DNA of 64,000 bases from Piscinibacter sp. XHJ-5 (GTDB lineage: Bacteria > Pseudomonadota > Gammaproteobacteria > Burkholderiales > Burkholderiaceae_C): contig NZ_CP123228.1 in the NCBI RefSeq assembly GCF_029855045.1, positions 1,612,001 through 1,676,000 of the forward strand, written 5' to 3'. A program made the position numbers and the translations under genes. Below are positions 55,050 to 64,000 of the stretch, one piece after another. How positions within the stretch are numbered: position 1 is the stretch's first letter; every line of letters begins with the position of its first letter. The notes beneath the pieces are model-generated. The model saw nothing but the letters and a program-made list of their open reading frames with translations, searched no databases and was not told the DNA's origin.

Positions 55050-57592
55050 GAAGTGACAGCAGAGTTGGTGGTTGAAGAAGCCTCGGTCCGCGTGGTTTCC
55101 ACCGGCAGCGTGAAGGTGAAGCTGCAGCCCACGACGGAGGCGCCATTGTAGAGGTTCTGGGCACGAATCCTGCCTCTGTGGGATTCGATGATCGAGCGGC
55201 AGAGGCTCAGGCCGATGCCCAATCCTTCGGCCTTGGTGGAGAAGAACGCTTCGTAGAGCCGCGAGATGACATCGTCCTTGATTCCGGGGCCCATGTCCGT
55301 GACGGAAAACTCGATTACGCCGCCTTCTTCGGGCGTGTGCCGCGGCACGACGCGCAATTCGATGTTTCGCCGCGAAGGCGGCATGTGGCCGGCGTCGATC
55401 GCTTCGGCGGCGTTCTTGATCAGGTTGAGTACCACCTGCTCGATCAGGATGGGGTCGACCATCAGCGTGGGCAGTCGCTGCGCGACATAGGTGTGTATCG
55501 ACACATTGCGCCGGCGCAGCTCGATGCTCGCCAGCTCGACCGCATCCTCGACGATGGTCTTGGCCTGCGATGGCTGGCGCTGCGGCTCGCTCTTCTTCAC
55601 GAAGTTGCGGATGCGGTGGATGATCTGGCCCGCGCGCTGCGCCTGGCGAGAGGTCTTGTCCAGTGCGGCGATCAGGTCGGCCTTCTCGATGGCGTCGTTC
55701 TTGACCCGCGTGACGATGCCGTTGCAGTAGTTGGCGATGGCGGTGAGCGGCTGGTTCAACTCGTGCGCCACCGACGACGCCATCTCGCCCATCGTCACCA
55801 GGCGGCTCGTCACCTGCGCCTTCTCCGCCTGGCTCGCGGCCAGCGCTTCCGCGGCCCGGCGCGCGGTGATGTCGGTGGCGATCAGCATCTGCGCGAGGCG
55901 GCCGTCGGTCCACTGCAGGTAGCGCGAGCGCACGTCGAACCACTTCTTCAGCGGCTCGATGTAGACCTCGCGCGGGTCGGAGCCGGCTTCGGTGAGCTCC
56001 TGCGCCGGCAGGCCGCCGAAGCTGTCGACCGCGTCGTCGTGCTCGCGCAGGCTCGGCAGCCCCGGGTCGTCACCGGCCAGCAATGCGTGGCCCTGCGCTT
56101 CGGCGCCGAACCAGAGGCGGTAGGAGCGGTTGGCGAACAGCAGCTCGCCCTGCTGCACTGACAGCACCGACACCGCGGCATCCAGCCCCTCGAGCACGGT
56201 GGTGAAGCGCTCGTGCGAGGCCGAGAGCTGGTCGCGGATGCGCTTGGCCTCGGTGATGTTGGTCATCGAGGTCATCCAGCCGGTCTGCTGGCCCTTGGGG
56301 TCGATCAAGGGCGAGACGTACATGCGCGCGTCGAACAGCGTGCCGTCCTTGCGCATCACCTTGACCTCGATGCCGCCTGCGGGGCTGCGTCCCTGCAGCT
56401 CCTGCTGGAACAGGCGGTTGTTCTCCTCGTAGCGATCGGGTGGCCAGTGCGGGAAGGGGGGCTGGCGGCCGATCAGCTCGGCTTCGGAGAAGCCCGTCAT
56501 CGCGCAGAAGGCCGGATTGACGTAGGTGATGCGGCCTTCCATGTCCATTGCGCGCATGCCGGTCAGCATGGAGTTCTCCATCGCGCGACGGAAATTGGCC
56601 TCCGACACGAGCGCGCTCTGCATCTGCAGGCGCCGGCCCATGTGGCGCCAGGTGCCCAGCAGCATCCATACCGTCAGCACCGAGAGCGCGGCGACCATCC
56701 AGAACAGCGTGTTGCTGATGAGGCCGATGGACGTGCGATAGCCCTGGCCGCGCAGGATCAACCCGTCGCCGGCCGGAGCGACCGGGACGTCGTGGACGAT
56801 GGAGGCGGGGCGCACCTTCTGGCCAGGCATCGGGGTCACGGTGCTCGCCAGGACCTGCTCCTGCGCGTCGAGCAGCGTCACGGAGTGGCGGTTGGACACT
56901 TCGCGCGGCACGAAGTAGCGCAGCAGCGCCTCGACCGAATACTCGGCCACCAGCGTGCCGCTGAACGCGCTGCGATCGATCAGCGGGATGTGGACCTGGA
57001 CGACCGGCGCGCCGTAGGTGTCGGTGAAAGGCCGGGTGTACACGGGCTGGCGCAGCGTGCGCGCCGCGAGAAAGGCGACCTCGGGCTCGCTGGCCTTGCC
57101 TTCCTTCGGCAGCGAGGCGCTGAATTCGTCGCCGCTGATGCCGGTCTCGGGATGGAAGCTGACCGCCGAATGCGCGGCGCGCCGGGTTCGATTGGCGGCG
57201 ATCCAGAACAGGTGGTTGATCTCGGGCCGCTCGCGCGTGAAGCTCGCCGCCTGCCCGAGGAATTCGTCCTGGTCGATCGCCCGCGTGACCAGCTCGCGCG
57301 CGATGCGAACGAGCTGCTCCTGGTTCTCGATCAGCCGCAGGCGGATCTGCTGCTGGGCGATCTCGGTGTCTCTCTTGACGGACTCCTGCTCGCGCTCGAA
57401 CTCCTCGTTGCGCAGGTACCAGAAGGCCGCAATGATCGCCGCGAGAAACAGCAGTACCGAGACCAGCGGACCCAGCGTCGCGAAGCGGTCCTGCTGCGCG
57501 GGGGACTGGCGCCGCCACCAGCGGCCGAACAGCCGACGCGGCAGTGTGGGCGAAGGTCGTCCCGGTGCGGCGTTGAGGCGGGGTGGTGGCAT
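55046..57592 (-). CDS. PAS-domain sensor histidine kinase, FixL/DctB type
   Basis: 848 residues. Two membrane segments (41-61 and about 291-314) enclose a periplasmic domain of about 230 residues, probably a double-Cache fold. Two PAS domains follow (about 335-455 and 460-580), then HisKA with His611 (VAHELNQPLTA) and a HATPase with DMGPGI and GLGIGL. This is a membrane sensor for an extracellular small molecule, likely a carboxylate (inference). It pairs with the FixJ-type regulator. Start ATG 57592; a longer frame upstream has no protein-like sequence. Confidence 0.9.
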   Translation of the reverse strand: MPPPRLNAAPGRPSPTLPRRLFGRWWRRQSPAQQDRFATLGPLVSVLLFLAAIIAAFWYLRNEEFEREQESVKRDTEIAQQQIRLRLIENQEQLVRIARELVTRAIDQDEFLGQAASFTRERPEINHLFWIAANRTRRAAHSAVSFHPETGISGDEFSASLPKEGKASEPEVAFLAARTLRQPVYTRPFTDTYGAPVVQVHIPLIDRSAFSGTLVAEYSVEALLRYFVPREVSNRHSVTLLDAQEQVLASTVTPMPGQKVRPASIVHDVPVAPAGDGLILRGQGYRTSIGLISNTLFWMVAALSVLTVWMLLGTWRHMGRRLQMQSALVSEANFRRAMENSMLTGMRAMDMEGRITYVNPAFCAMTGFSEAELIGRQPPFPHWPPDRYEENNRLFQQELQGRSPAGGIEVKVMRKDGTLFDARMYVSPLIDPKGQQTGWMTSMTNITEAKRIRDQLSASHERFTTVLEGLDAAVSVLSVQQGELLFANRSYRLWFGAEAQGHALLAGDDPGLPSLREHDDAVDSFGGLPAQELTEAGSDPREVYIEPLKKWFDVRSRYLQWTDGRLAQMLIATDITARRAAEALAASQAEKAQVTSRLVTMGEMASSVAHELNQPLTAIANYCNGIVTRVKNDAIEKADLIAALDKTSRQAQRAGQIIHRIRNFVKKSEPQRQPSQAKTIVEDAVELASIELRRRNVSIHTYVAQRLPTLMVDPILIEQVVLNLIKNAAEAIDAGHMPPSRRNIELRVVPRHTPEEGGVIEFSVTDMGPGIKDDVISRLYEAFFSTKAEGLGIGLSLCRSIIESHRGRIRAQNLYNGASVVGCSFTFTLPVETTRTEASSTTNSAVTS

Positions 57593-57694
57593 GGTGCGGA
57601 TTATCGAATGCCCCGTCGTGAGCCGCCCCACACTCGCCGGGAGAAAAAGTGCTGTTCTGCGTGAATGCCACGATATGAAATCGCGTCGCACCAT

Positions 57695-57723
57695 TTGAAA
57701 ATGCGCGCGACTTGTGAGATAGT
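57695..57723 (+). promoter_or_regulatory. Candidate promoter of the pyruvate dehydrogenase operon
   Basis: TTGAAA at 57695-57700 and GATAGT at 57718-57723 are 17 bases apart, in the 170-base region between the divergent kinase gene and aceE. The -10 is weak. The surrounding sequence is less GC-rich than the genes. Confidence 0.35.
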
Positions 57724-57762
57724 CCGCGCCACTCGCAAATAAACCCGTCCAGGAGACAAGCC

Positions 57763-60471
57763 ATGGCCGCCATGCCTGAACCGTTCGTCGGTGCCGCTGC
57801 GAACGACACCGATTCCCAGGAAACCCGTGAGTGGCTGGACGCCCTGTCGGCCGTCATCGGCGCCGAAGGCGGCGACCGTGCTCACTTCCTGCTCGAGCAA
57901 CTGATCGACCACGCGCGCCAGGCCGGCATCGACATGCCGTTCTCGGCGACCACTGCCTACGTCAACACCATCCCGACGGAGCAGGAGGAACGCTGTCCGG
58001 GAAACCTGGAGGTCGAAGAGCGGCTGCGCGCCTACATGCGCTGGAACGCGATGGCCATGGTGGTGAAGGCGAACCGGCTGCATCCGGAAGACGGCGGCGA
58101 CCTGGGCGGGCACATCTCGTCCTTCGCTTCGCTCGCCACGATGTTCGGCGCCGGCTTCAACCACTTCTGGCACGCCGAGAGCGAAGGCCACGGCGGCGAC
58201 CTCCTGTACATCCAGGGCCACTCCTCGCCCGGCATCTACGCACGCGCCTTCATGGAAGGCCGCCTCAGCGAGGACCAGCTGCTGCACTTCCGCCAGGAGG
58301 TCGACGGCAAGGGCATCTCGAGCTATCCGCACCCGAAGCTGATGCCCGAGTTCTGGCAGTTCCCGACCGTGTCGATGGGCCTCGGCCCGCTGATGGCGAT
58401 CTACCAGGCGCGCTTTCTCAAGTACCTGCATGCCCGCGGCATCGCGAACACCGAAAACCGCAAGGTGTGGGTGTTCTGCGGCGACGGCGAGATGGACGAG
58501 CCCGAGTCGCTGGGCGCGATCGGCCTGGCGGCCCGCGAGAAGCTCGACAACCTGATCTTCGTCGTCAACTGCAACCTGCAGCGCCTCGACGGTCCGGTGC
58601 GCGGCAACGGCAAGATCATCCAGGAGCTGGAAGGCGAGTTCCGCGGTTCCGGCTGGAATGTCATCAAGCTGCTGTGGGGCAGCTACTGGGATCCGCTGCT
58701 GGCGCGCGACAAGGAAGAGATCCTGCGCAAGGTGATGATGGACACCGTCGATGGTGACTACCAGGCGATGAAGGCCAACGACGGCGCCTTCGTGCGAAAG
58801 CACTTCTTCGGACGGCATCCCAAGCTGCTCGAGACGGTCGCCAAGATGAGCGACGACGACATCTGGCGCCTGAACCGCGGCGGCCACGATCCGCAGAAGG
58901 TGTACGCGGCCTACCACCGTGCGGTCAACCACAAGGGCCAGCCGACGGTGCTGCTGATCAAGACCGTCAAGGGCTTCGGCATGGGCAAGAGCGGCGAAGG
59001 CAAGATGACCGCGCACCAGACCAAGAAGCTCACCGACGACGACATCAAGAGCTTCCGCGACCGCTTCAACATCCCGGTCTCCGATGAACAGATCGCCGCC
59101 GGCATCCCGTTCTACAAGCCGAGCGACGACACGCCGGAGATGAAGTACCTCCACGAGCGCCGCAAGGCGCTGGGCGGCTACCTGCCGCAGCGCCGCACGA
59201 AGGCCGACGAGCAGCTCAAGGTGCCCGAGCTCGACACCTTCAAGGCTGTGCTCGAGCCGACCGTCGAAGGTCGCGAGATCTCCACCACGCAGGCCTACGT
59301 GCGCTTCCTCACGCAGCTGCTGCGCGACAAGGAGATCGGCCCGCGCGCCGTGCCCATCCTGGTCGACGAGGCGCGCACCTTCGGCATGGAGGGCCTGTTC
59401 CGGCAGATCGGCATCTACAACCCCGAGGGTCAGAAGTACACGCCGGTCGACAAGGACCAGGTCATGTACTACAAGGAAGACAAGGCCGGCCAGATCCTGC
59501 AGGAAGGCATCAACGAAGCGGGCGGCATGAGCTCGTGGATCGCCGCGGCGACGTCGTACTCGACGAACAACCGCATCATGATCCCGTTCTACGTGTACTA
59601 CTCGATGTTCGGCTTCCAGCGCATCGGCGACCTCGCGTGGGCGGCGGGTGACATGCAGGCGCGCGGCTTCCTGCTCGGCGGCACCTCGGGTCGCACGACG
59701 CTGAACGGCGAGGGCCTGCAGCACGAAGACGGCCACAGCCACATCCTGGCCGGCACCATTCCCAACTGCATCAGCTACGACCCGACCTTCGCGCACGAGG
59801 TCGGCGTGATCCTGCACCACGGGCTCAAGCGGATGGTCGAGAAGCAGGAGAACGTCTACTTCTATCTCACGCTGCTCAACGAGAACTACCCCATGCCCGG
59901 ACTCAAGCCCGGCACCGAGGAGCAGATCATCAAAGGCATGTATCTGCTCGAGGAAGGCGCGAAGAAGACGCCGCGCGTCAATCTGCTGGGCTCCGGCACG
60001 ATCCTGCGCGAGAGCATCGCCGCGAAGGCGCTGCTCGAGAAGGACTGGGGCGTGGCCGCCAACATCTGGAGCTGCCCGAGCTTCAACGAGCTGGCGCGCG
60101 ACGGCCAGGAAGTCGAGCGCTGGAACCTGCTGCATCCGACGAACGCGCCACGCGTGCCCTTCGTCGCGCAGCAGCTCGAACCGTACGCGGGGCCGGTCAT
60201 CGCCTCCACCGACTACATGAAGAACTACGCCGAGCAGATCCGCGCCTTCATTCCCAAGGGCCGCGTCTACAAGGTGCTCGGCACCGACGGCTTCGGCCGT
60301 TCCGATTTCCGCAGCAAGCTGCGCGAGCATTTCGAGGTGAATCGCCACTACATTGTGGTCGCCGCGCTGAAGGCGCTGGCCGAGGAGGGCACGCTGCCGG
60401 TTGCCAAGGTCGCCGAGGCGATCCAGAAGTACGGCATCAACGCCGACAAGCTCAACCCGCTGTACGCCTGA
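57763..60471 (+). CDS. aceE: Pyruvate dehydrogenase E1 component (homodimeric)
   Basis: 902 residues, close to the usual length of AceE. The thiamin-diphosphate motif is GDGEMDEPES (240-249) with NCN at 269-271. It decarboxylates pyruvate and passes the acetyl group to the lipoyl arm of AceF. AGGAG precedes the ATG. First gene of the operon aceE-aceF-(proteasome homologue)-lpd. Confidence 0.97.
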   Translation: MAAMPEPFVGAAANDTDSQETREWLDALSAVIGAEGGDRAHFLLEQLIDHARQAGIDMPFSATTAYVNTIPTEQEERCPGNLEVEERLRAYMRWNAMAMVVKANRLHPEDGGDLGGHISSFASLATMFGAGFNHFWHAESEGHGGDLLYIQGHSSPGIYARAFMEGRLSEDQLLHFRQEVDGKGISSYPHPKLMPEFWQFPTVSMGLGPLMAIYQARFLKYLHARGIANTENRKVWVFCGDGEMDEPESLGAIGLAAREKLDNLIFVVNCNLQRLDGPVRGNGKIIQELEGEFRGSGWNVIKLLWGSYWDPLLARDKEEILRKVMMDTVDGDYQAMKANDGAFVRKHFFGRHPKLLETVAKMSDDDIWRLNRGGHDPQKVYAAYHRAVNHKGQPTVLLIKTVKGFGMGKSGEGKMTAHQTKKLTDDDIKSFRDRFNIPVSDEQIAAGIPFYKPSDDTPEMKYLHERRKALGGYLPQRRTKADEQLKVPELDTFKAVLEPTVEGREISTTQAYVRFLTQLLRDKEIGPRAVPILVDEARTFGMEGLFRQIGIYNPEGQKYTPVDKDQVMYYKEDKAGQILQEGINEAGGMSSWIAAATSYSTNNRIMIPFYVYYSMFGFQRIGDLAWAAGDMQARGFLLGGTSGRTTLNGEGLQHEDGHSHILAGTIPNCISYDPTFAHEVGVILHHGLKRMVEKQENVYFYLTLLNENYPMPGLKPGTEEQIIKGMYLLEEGAKKTPRVNLLGSGTILRESIAAKALLEKDWGVAANIWSCPSFNELARDGQEVERWNLLHPTNAPRVPFVAQQLEPYAGPVIASTDYMKNYAEQIRAFIPKGRVYKVLGTDGFGRSDFRSKLREHFEVNRHYIVVAALKALAEEGTLPVAKVAEAIQKYGINADKLNPLYA

Positions 60472-60495
60472 AGAAGAACCGCGGAGACAACGAAC

Positions 60496-62172
60496 ATGGC
60501 ACTGGTGGAAGTCAAGGTCCCCGACATCGGGGACTTCAAGGACGTGGAGGTCATCGAGCTGCTGGTCAAGCCCGGCGACACGGTGAAGCGGGAGCAGTCG
60601 CTCGTCACGGTGGAAAGCGACAAGGCGTCGATGGAGATACCGTCGTCGCACGCCGGCGTGGTCAAGGACCTGCTGGTCAAGCTCGGCGACAAGGTCGGTG
60701 AAGGCTCCCGGCTGCTGATGCTCGAAGCCGAAGGCGCGCCGGAGGCCGCACCCGCCGCGGCCACGCCCGCCGCACCACCCCCGCCGGCAGCCGCTCCACC
60801 GCAAGCGCCTGCGCCGGCGGCGCCGGTCGCGCAAGGCGGCGGCGCCATCGAGGTGGTGGTGCCCGACATCGGCGACTTTTCCGAAGTGGCCGTCATCGAG
60901 CTCTTCGTCAAGCCCGGCGACACCGTGAAGGCCGAGCAGAGCCTGATCACCGTGGAGAGCGACAAGGCGTCGATGGAGATCCCGTCCTCGCATGCCGGCG
61001 TGGTCAAGGAGCTCAGGGTCAAGATCGGCGACAAGGTCAGCAAGGGCACGCCGCTGGCGTTGCTCGAAGGCGCTGCGGGCGCTGCTGCGCCTGTCGCTGC
61101 CCCCGCGCAAGCCGCCCCGGTGCAAGCGGCTGCTGCGGCTGCCGCGCCTGCCGAGGCCGCATCGCCGTCATCCGCCGAGCGCCATGTGCCGACGGCCGCG
61201 CTGCCTGCCCACGAGCCGACCAGGGCGCCGGTCAACCTGCCGCACGCCTCTCCGACCATCCGCAAGCTCGCACGCGAGCTCGGCGTACCGCTCGACGAGG
61301 TGAAGGGCAGCGGTCCCAAGGGCCGCATCACCCACGAGGACGTGCATGCCTTCGTCAAGGGCGTCATGGCGGGCAGCGTGCAGACCAAGGGCCAGGCGGC
61401 CAAGGCACCGGCAGGCGCTGCGCCGGCCGGAGGGGCCTTCCCCGGTCTGCTGCCGTGGCCGCAGGTCGACTTCACGAAGTTCGGACCGATCGAGCGCAAG
61501 GACCTGTCGCGCATCAAGAAGATCAGCGGCGCCAACCTGCACCGCAACTGGGTCGTCATTCCGCACGTCACCAACCACGACGATGCCGACATCACCGAGC
61601 TGGAGGCCTTCCGCGTCCAGCTCAACAAGGAGAACGAGAAGAGCGGCGTCAAGGTGACGATGCTCGCCTTCCTCATCAAGGCCAGCGTCGCCGCGCTGAA
61701 GAAGTTCCCCGAGTTCAATGCATCGCTCGACGGCGAGCAGATCGTGCTGAAGCAGTACTTCCACATCGGCTTCGCTGCCGACACGCCCAACGGCCTGGTC
61801 GTTCCGGTGATCAAGGACGCCGACAAGAAGGGCGTGCTGCAGATCTCGCAGGAGATGAGCGAGCTGGCGAAGAAGGCGCGCGACGGCAAGCTCGGCCCGG
61901 CCGACATGAGCGGCGGCTGCTTCTCGATCTCTTCGCTAGGCGGCATCGGCGGCCGCTATTTCACCCCGATCATCAATGCACCCGAGGTTGCCATCCTCGG
62001 CGTCTGCAAGTCAAACACCGAGCCCCGTTGGGATGGAAAGGCCTTCCAGCCGCGGTTGATGCTGCCCTTGTCGCTAAGCTGGGATCACCGCGTGATCGAC
62101 GGGGCCGCGGCGGCCCGCTTCAACGCGTACCTGGGCCAGATCCTGGCTGACTTCCGTCGCGTTCTCTTGTAA
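60496..62172 (+). CDS. aceF: Pyruvate dehydrogenase E2, dihydrolipoamide acetyltransferase
   Basis: 558 residues. Two lipoyl domains (about 2-80 and 117-195) carry ESDKAS with lipoyl-Lys43 and Lys157, joined by Ala/Pro linkers. A peripheral subunit-binding domain ([20 protein letters not shown]) precedes the catalytic domain, which ends with [15 protein letters not shown] (His near 531). It forms the core of the PDH complex. Starts 24 bases after aceE. Confidence 0.97.
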   Translation: MALVEVKVPDIGDFKDVEVIELLVKPGDTVKREQSLVTVESDKASMEIPSSHAGVVKDLLVKLGDKVGEGSRLLMLEAEGAPEAAPAAATPAAPPPPAAAPPQAPAPAAPVAQGGGAIEVVVPDIGDFSEVAVIELFVKPGDTVKAEQSLITVESDKASMEIPSSHAGVVKELRVKIGDKVSKGTPLALLEGAAGAAAPVAAPAQAAPVQAAAAAAAPAEAASPSSAERHVPTAALPAHEPTRAPVNLPHASPTIRKLARELGVPLDEVKGSGPKGRITHEDVHAFVKGVMAGSVQTKGQAAKAPAGAAPAGGAFPGLLPWPQVDFTKFGPIERKDLSRIKKISGANLHRNWVVIPHVTNHDDADITELEAFRVQLNKENEKSGVKVTMLAFLIKASVAALKKFPEFNASLDGEQIVLKQYFHIGFAADTPNGLVVPVIKDADKKGVLQISQEMSELAKKARDGKLGPADMSGGCFSISSLGGIGGRYFTPIINAPEVAILGVCKSNTEPRWDGKAFQPRLMLPLSLSWDHRVIDGAAAARFNAYLGQILADFRRVLL

Positions 62173-62191
62173 GAACAAAAAGGAGCGCGCC

Positions 62192-62764
62192 ATGACGACG
62201 GTTGTGGTGGTCCGCAAGGGCGGGCAGGTGGCCATTGCGGGTGACAGCCTGGTGACCTTCGGCGACACGCGGCTCGCCCACGGCTATGAACAGAACGACA
62301 AGCTGTTCAAGGTCGGCGATTCATGGTTCGGCATGTCCGGCACGACGGCGCACTTTCCGGTGCTGCGCCGCGCGCTGAACGGCCTGACGCCCGACGAGCT
62401 GCGCCTCGGCTCGCGCGACGAGGTGTTCGACACCTTCCTGCGCCTGCATCCGAAGCTGAAGGACACCTTCTTCCTCAACACGAAGGAAGAGGATTCCGAC
62501 CCCTACGAGAGCTCGCAGTTCACCGCGCTGATCGCCAACCCGGCGGGCATCTTCGGCGTCTATTCGTACCGCGAGGTGTTCGAGTTCGACCGCTTCTGGG
62601 GCATAGGCACCGGCCGCGCGTTCGCCCTGGGCGCGATGTACGCCTCCTACGACAAGGCCAAGTCGGCCAAGGAGCTCGCCGAGATCGGCGTGCGCGCCGG
62701 CTGCGAATTCGACAAGAACTCCAGCGGGCCGGTGCGGGTTCACATGATCAAACTGAAAGACTGA
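62192..62764 (+). CDS. Proteasome-like Ntn hydrolase (betaproteobacterial proteasome homologue)
   Basis: 190 residues. After Met1 the chain begins TTVVVVRKGGQVAIAGDSLV, like HslV, with Thr2 as the expected N-terminal nucleophile, Asp18, a lysine at Lys37 or Lys40, and GMSGTTAHF. The later GIGTGRAFALGAMYAS matches the HslV/proteasome beta fold. It fits the BPH group, known from betaproteobacteria as self-assembling proteasome-like rings without a fixed ATPase partner. It lies between aceF and lpd, 19 bases after aceF and 3 before lpd, so it is made with the PDH complex. Why is unknown. Confidence 0.8.
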   Translation: MTTVVVVRKGGQVAIAGDSLVTFGDTRLAHGYEQNDKLFKVGDSWFGMSGTTAHFPVLRRALNGLTPDELRLGSRDEVFDTFLRLHPKLKDTFFLNTKEEDSDPYESSQFTALIANPAGIFGVYSYREVFEFDRFWGIGTGRAFALGAMYASYDKAKSAKELAEIGVRAGCEFDKNSSGPVRVHMIKLKD

Positions 62765-62767
62765 GAC

Positions 62768-64000
62768 ATGGACATCAAGGTTCCCGACATCGGCGACTTC
62801 AAGGACGTCGTGGTCATCGAGGTGCTGGTCAAGCCTGGCGACACCATCAAGCCCGAGCAGTCGCTGATCACCGTCGAGAGCGACAAGGCGTCGATGGAGA
62901 TCCCGGCGTCGCAAGGCGGCGTCGTGAAGGAGCTGAAGGTCAAGATCGGCGACAAGGTGAGCGAAGGGTCGGTGATCCTGTCGGTGGAAGGCGAGGGCGC
63001 CGCGGCTGCCGCGCCGGCCCCTGCCGCGCCGGCACCCCAAGCGGCGCCGCCGAAGGCCGACGCCGCGCCCGCACCGCAAGCGGCCTCGTACGCGGGCGGC
63101 GCCGACATCGAATGCGACATGCTGGTCCTCGGCGCCGGCCCCGGCGGCTACTCCGCCGCCTTCCGCTCCGCCGACCTCGGCATGAAGACCGTGCTGGTCG
63201 AGCGATTCCCCACGCTCGGCGGCGTGTGCCTCAACGTCGGCTGCATTCCGTCCAAGGCGCTGCTGCACGTGGCCGCGGTGATGGACGAGGCCAGGCACTT
63301 CGACGCGTACGGCATCACCTACGGCGCGCCGAAGATCGATCTCGACAAGCTGCGCGCACACAAGCAGAAGGTCGTCGGCAAGCTGACCGGCGGCCTGGCC
63401 GCGATGGCCAAGATGCGCAAGGTGACGGTGGTCACCGGCAACGGCGAGTTCGCCGATCCGCATCACCTGAAGGTCACGATGCCCGACGGCAAGACGCAGA
63501 CCATCCGGTTCAAGAACGCGATCATCGCCGCCGGCTCCGAAGCGGTGAAGCTGCCCTTCCTGCCGAAGGACGATCCGCGGATCGTCACCTCCACCGGCGC
63601 GCTGGAGCTGCGCCAGAACCCGAAGCGCATGCTGGTGATCGGCGGCGGCATCATCGGCCTCGAGATGGGCACCGTGTACTCCACGCTTGGCGCCCGCCTC
63701 GACGTGGTCGAGATGCTCGACACCCTGATGACCGGCGCCGACCGCGACCTCGTCAAGGTGTGGCAGAAGATGAATGCGCCGCGCTTCGACAACGTCATGC
63801 TGAAGACCAAGACCGTGGGTGCCGAAGCGACTTCCGAAGGCATTCGCGTGAGCTTCGAAGGCGAGGCAGCGCCGAAGGAGCCGCAGGTCTACGACCTCGT
63901 GCTGCAGGCGGTGGGACGCGTGCCCAACGGCAAGCGCATCGGCGCGGACAAGGCCGGCGTGATCGTCGGCGACCGCGGCTTCATCCCGGTCGACATCCAG
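62768..64000 (+). CDS. lpd: Dihydrolipoamide dehydrogenase with N-terminal lipoyl domain, cut by window edge
   Basis: 411 codons seen, no stop before the edge. A lipoyl domain (1-75, Lys40 in ESDKAS) and an Ala/Pro linker precede the flavoprotein: GAGPGGY FAD motif, redox disulfide in [13 protein letters not shown], and [10 protein letters not shown] for NAD. Fused lipoyl-E3 proteins occur in several betaproteobacteria. It re-oxidises the lipoyl groups of the PDH complex. Its C-terminal dimer domain lies outside the window. Confidence 0.96.
   Translation, partial: MDIKVPDIGDFKDVVVIEVLVKPGDTIKPEQSLITVESDKASMEIPASQGGVVKELKVKIGDKVSEGSVILSVEGEGAAAAAPAPAAPAPQAAPPKADAAPAPQAASYAGGADIECDMLVLGAGPGGYSAAFRSADLGMKTVLVERFPTLGGVCLNVGCIPSKALLHVAAVMDEARHFDAYGITYGAPKIDLDKLRAHKQKVVGKLTGGLAAMAKMRKVTVVTGNGEFADPHHLKVTMPDGKTQTIRFKNAIIAAGSEAVKLPFLPKDDPRIVTSTGALELRQNPKRMLVIGGGIIGLEMGTVYSTLGARLDVVEMLDTLMTGADRDLVKVWQKMNAPRFDNVMLKTKTVGAEATSEGIRVSFEGEAAPKEPQVYDLVLQAVGRVPNGKRIGADKAGVIVGDRGFIPVDIQ

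Noticed and set aside
57601..61125. A minus-strand open frame of about 1170 codons opposite aceE and aceF
   Set aside because: It is antisense to two certain genes and has no recognisable domain.

Overview
The window is GC-rich DNA, most likely from a Burkholderiales betaproteobacterium. Pointers are a phasin gene with a PhaR-like palindrome, a sulfate-assimilation operon with DUF934 and an Fe-S APS reductase, lipoyl-domain-bearing AceF and Lpd, a betaproteobacterial proteasome homologue, a tRNA-Asn with encoded CCA, and gene overlaps of the ATGA type. No rRNA, CRISPR array or replication origin was seen.

Layout. (1) 1-9650: mixed chromosomal genes: a histidine phosphatase, a PAS/PAS/HisKA/REC hybrid kinase, a coupled methyltransferase-hydrolase pair divergent from a winged-helix/ATPase regulator, a small secreted repeat protein and a DMT exporter. 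(2) 9859-15255: a compact operon of an ABC importer (ATPase, binding protein, two permeases), an inositol-monophosphatase-family enzyme and a 2H phosphoesterase, which suggests uptake and dephosphorylation of a phosphate ester, perhaps a cyclic one. (3) 15445-29631: a probable genomic island of about 14.2 kb. It lies between a 41-nt copy of the tRNA-Asn 3' half (40/41 identical) and the intact tRNA-Asn gene, in the orientation expected for integration at a tRNA 3' end. It carries an AbiE toxin-antitoxin pair, a decayed DUF932 gene, a decayed IS3-family element, a broken acyltransferase, a broken NYN/zinc-ribbon gene, and an intact four-gene signalling operon (20649-27102). No intact integrase was found.

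The signalling operon is the most unusual locus. It encodes an S1/OB-fold - receiver - GAF-like - histidine kinase protein, a second receiver - GAF-like - kinase protein with a degenerate ATP-binding region, a stand-alone receiver, and a four-pass membrane protein with a cytosolic helical tail. Genes are translationally coupled at three of the four ends. With AbiE next door in an island, a defence or conflict role is plausible but unproven; I do not recognise it as a named system.

(4) 29742-40375: a TonB-dependent receptor preceded by a TPP riboswitch (so probably thiamin-related rather than a siderophore receptor), then ferredoxin-NADP reductase, ferredoxin, and the overlapping assimilatory sulfate operon tauE-cysI-DUF934-cysH-cysD-cysN-cobA. 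There is no cysJ, so the ferredoxin pair may feed sulfite reductase. (5) 40376-57592: patatin lipoprotein, phasin, an HDAC-like/thioesterase/nitroreductase operon, an NhaD-like antiporter, a 2-hydroxyacid dehydrogenase, a fused glycine-betaine-type permease, rmuC, an MFS transporter, a glutaredoxin-like secreted protein, prlC, folD and a FixLJ-type two-component pair. (6) 57763-64000: the pyruvate dehydrogenase operon aceE-aceF-(proteasome homologue)-lpd, cut by the window edge.

Island genes are decayed and mixed, while flanking operons are tight and intact. Many long open frames run antisense to real genes because of the high GC content; these were left out.
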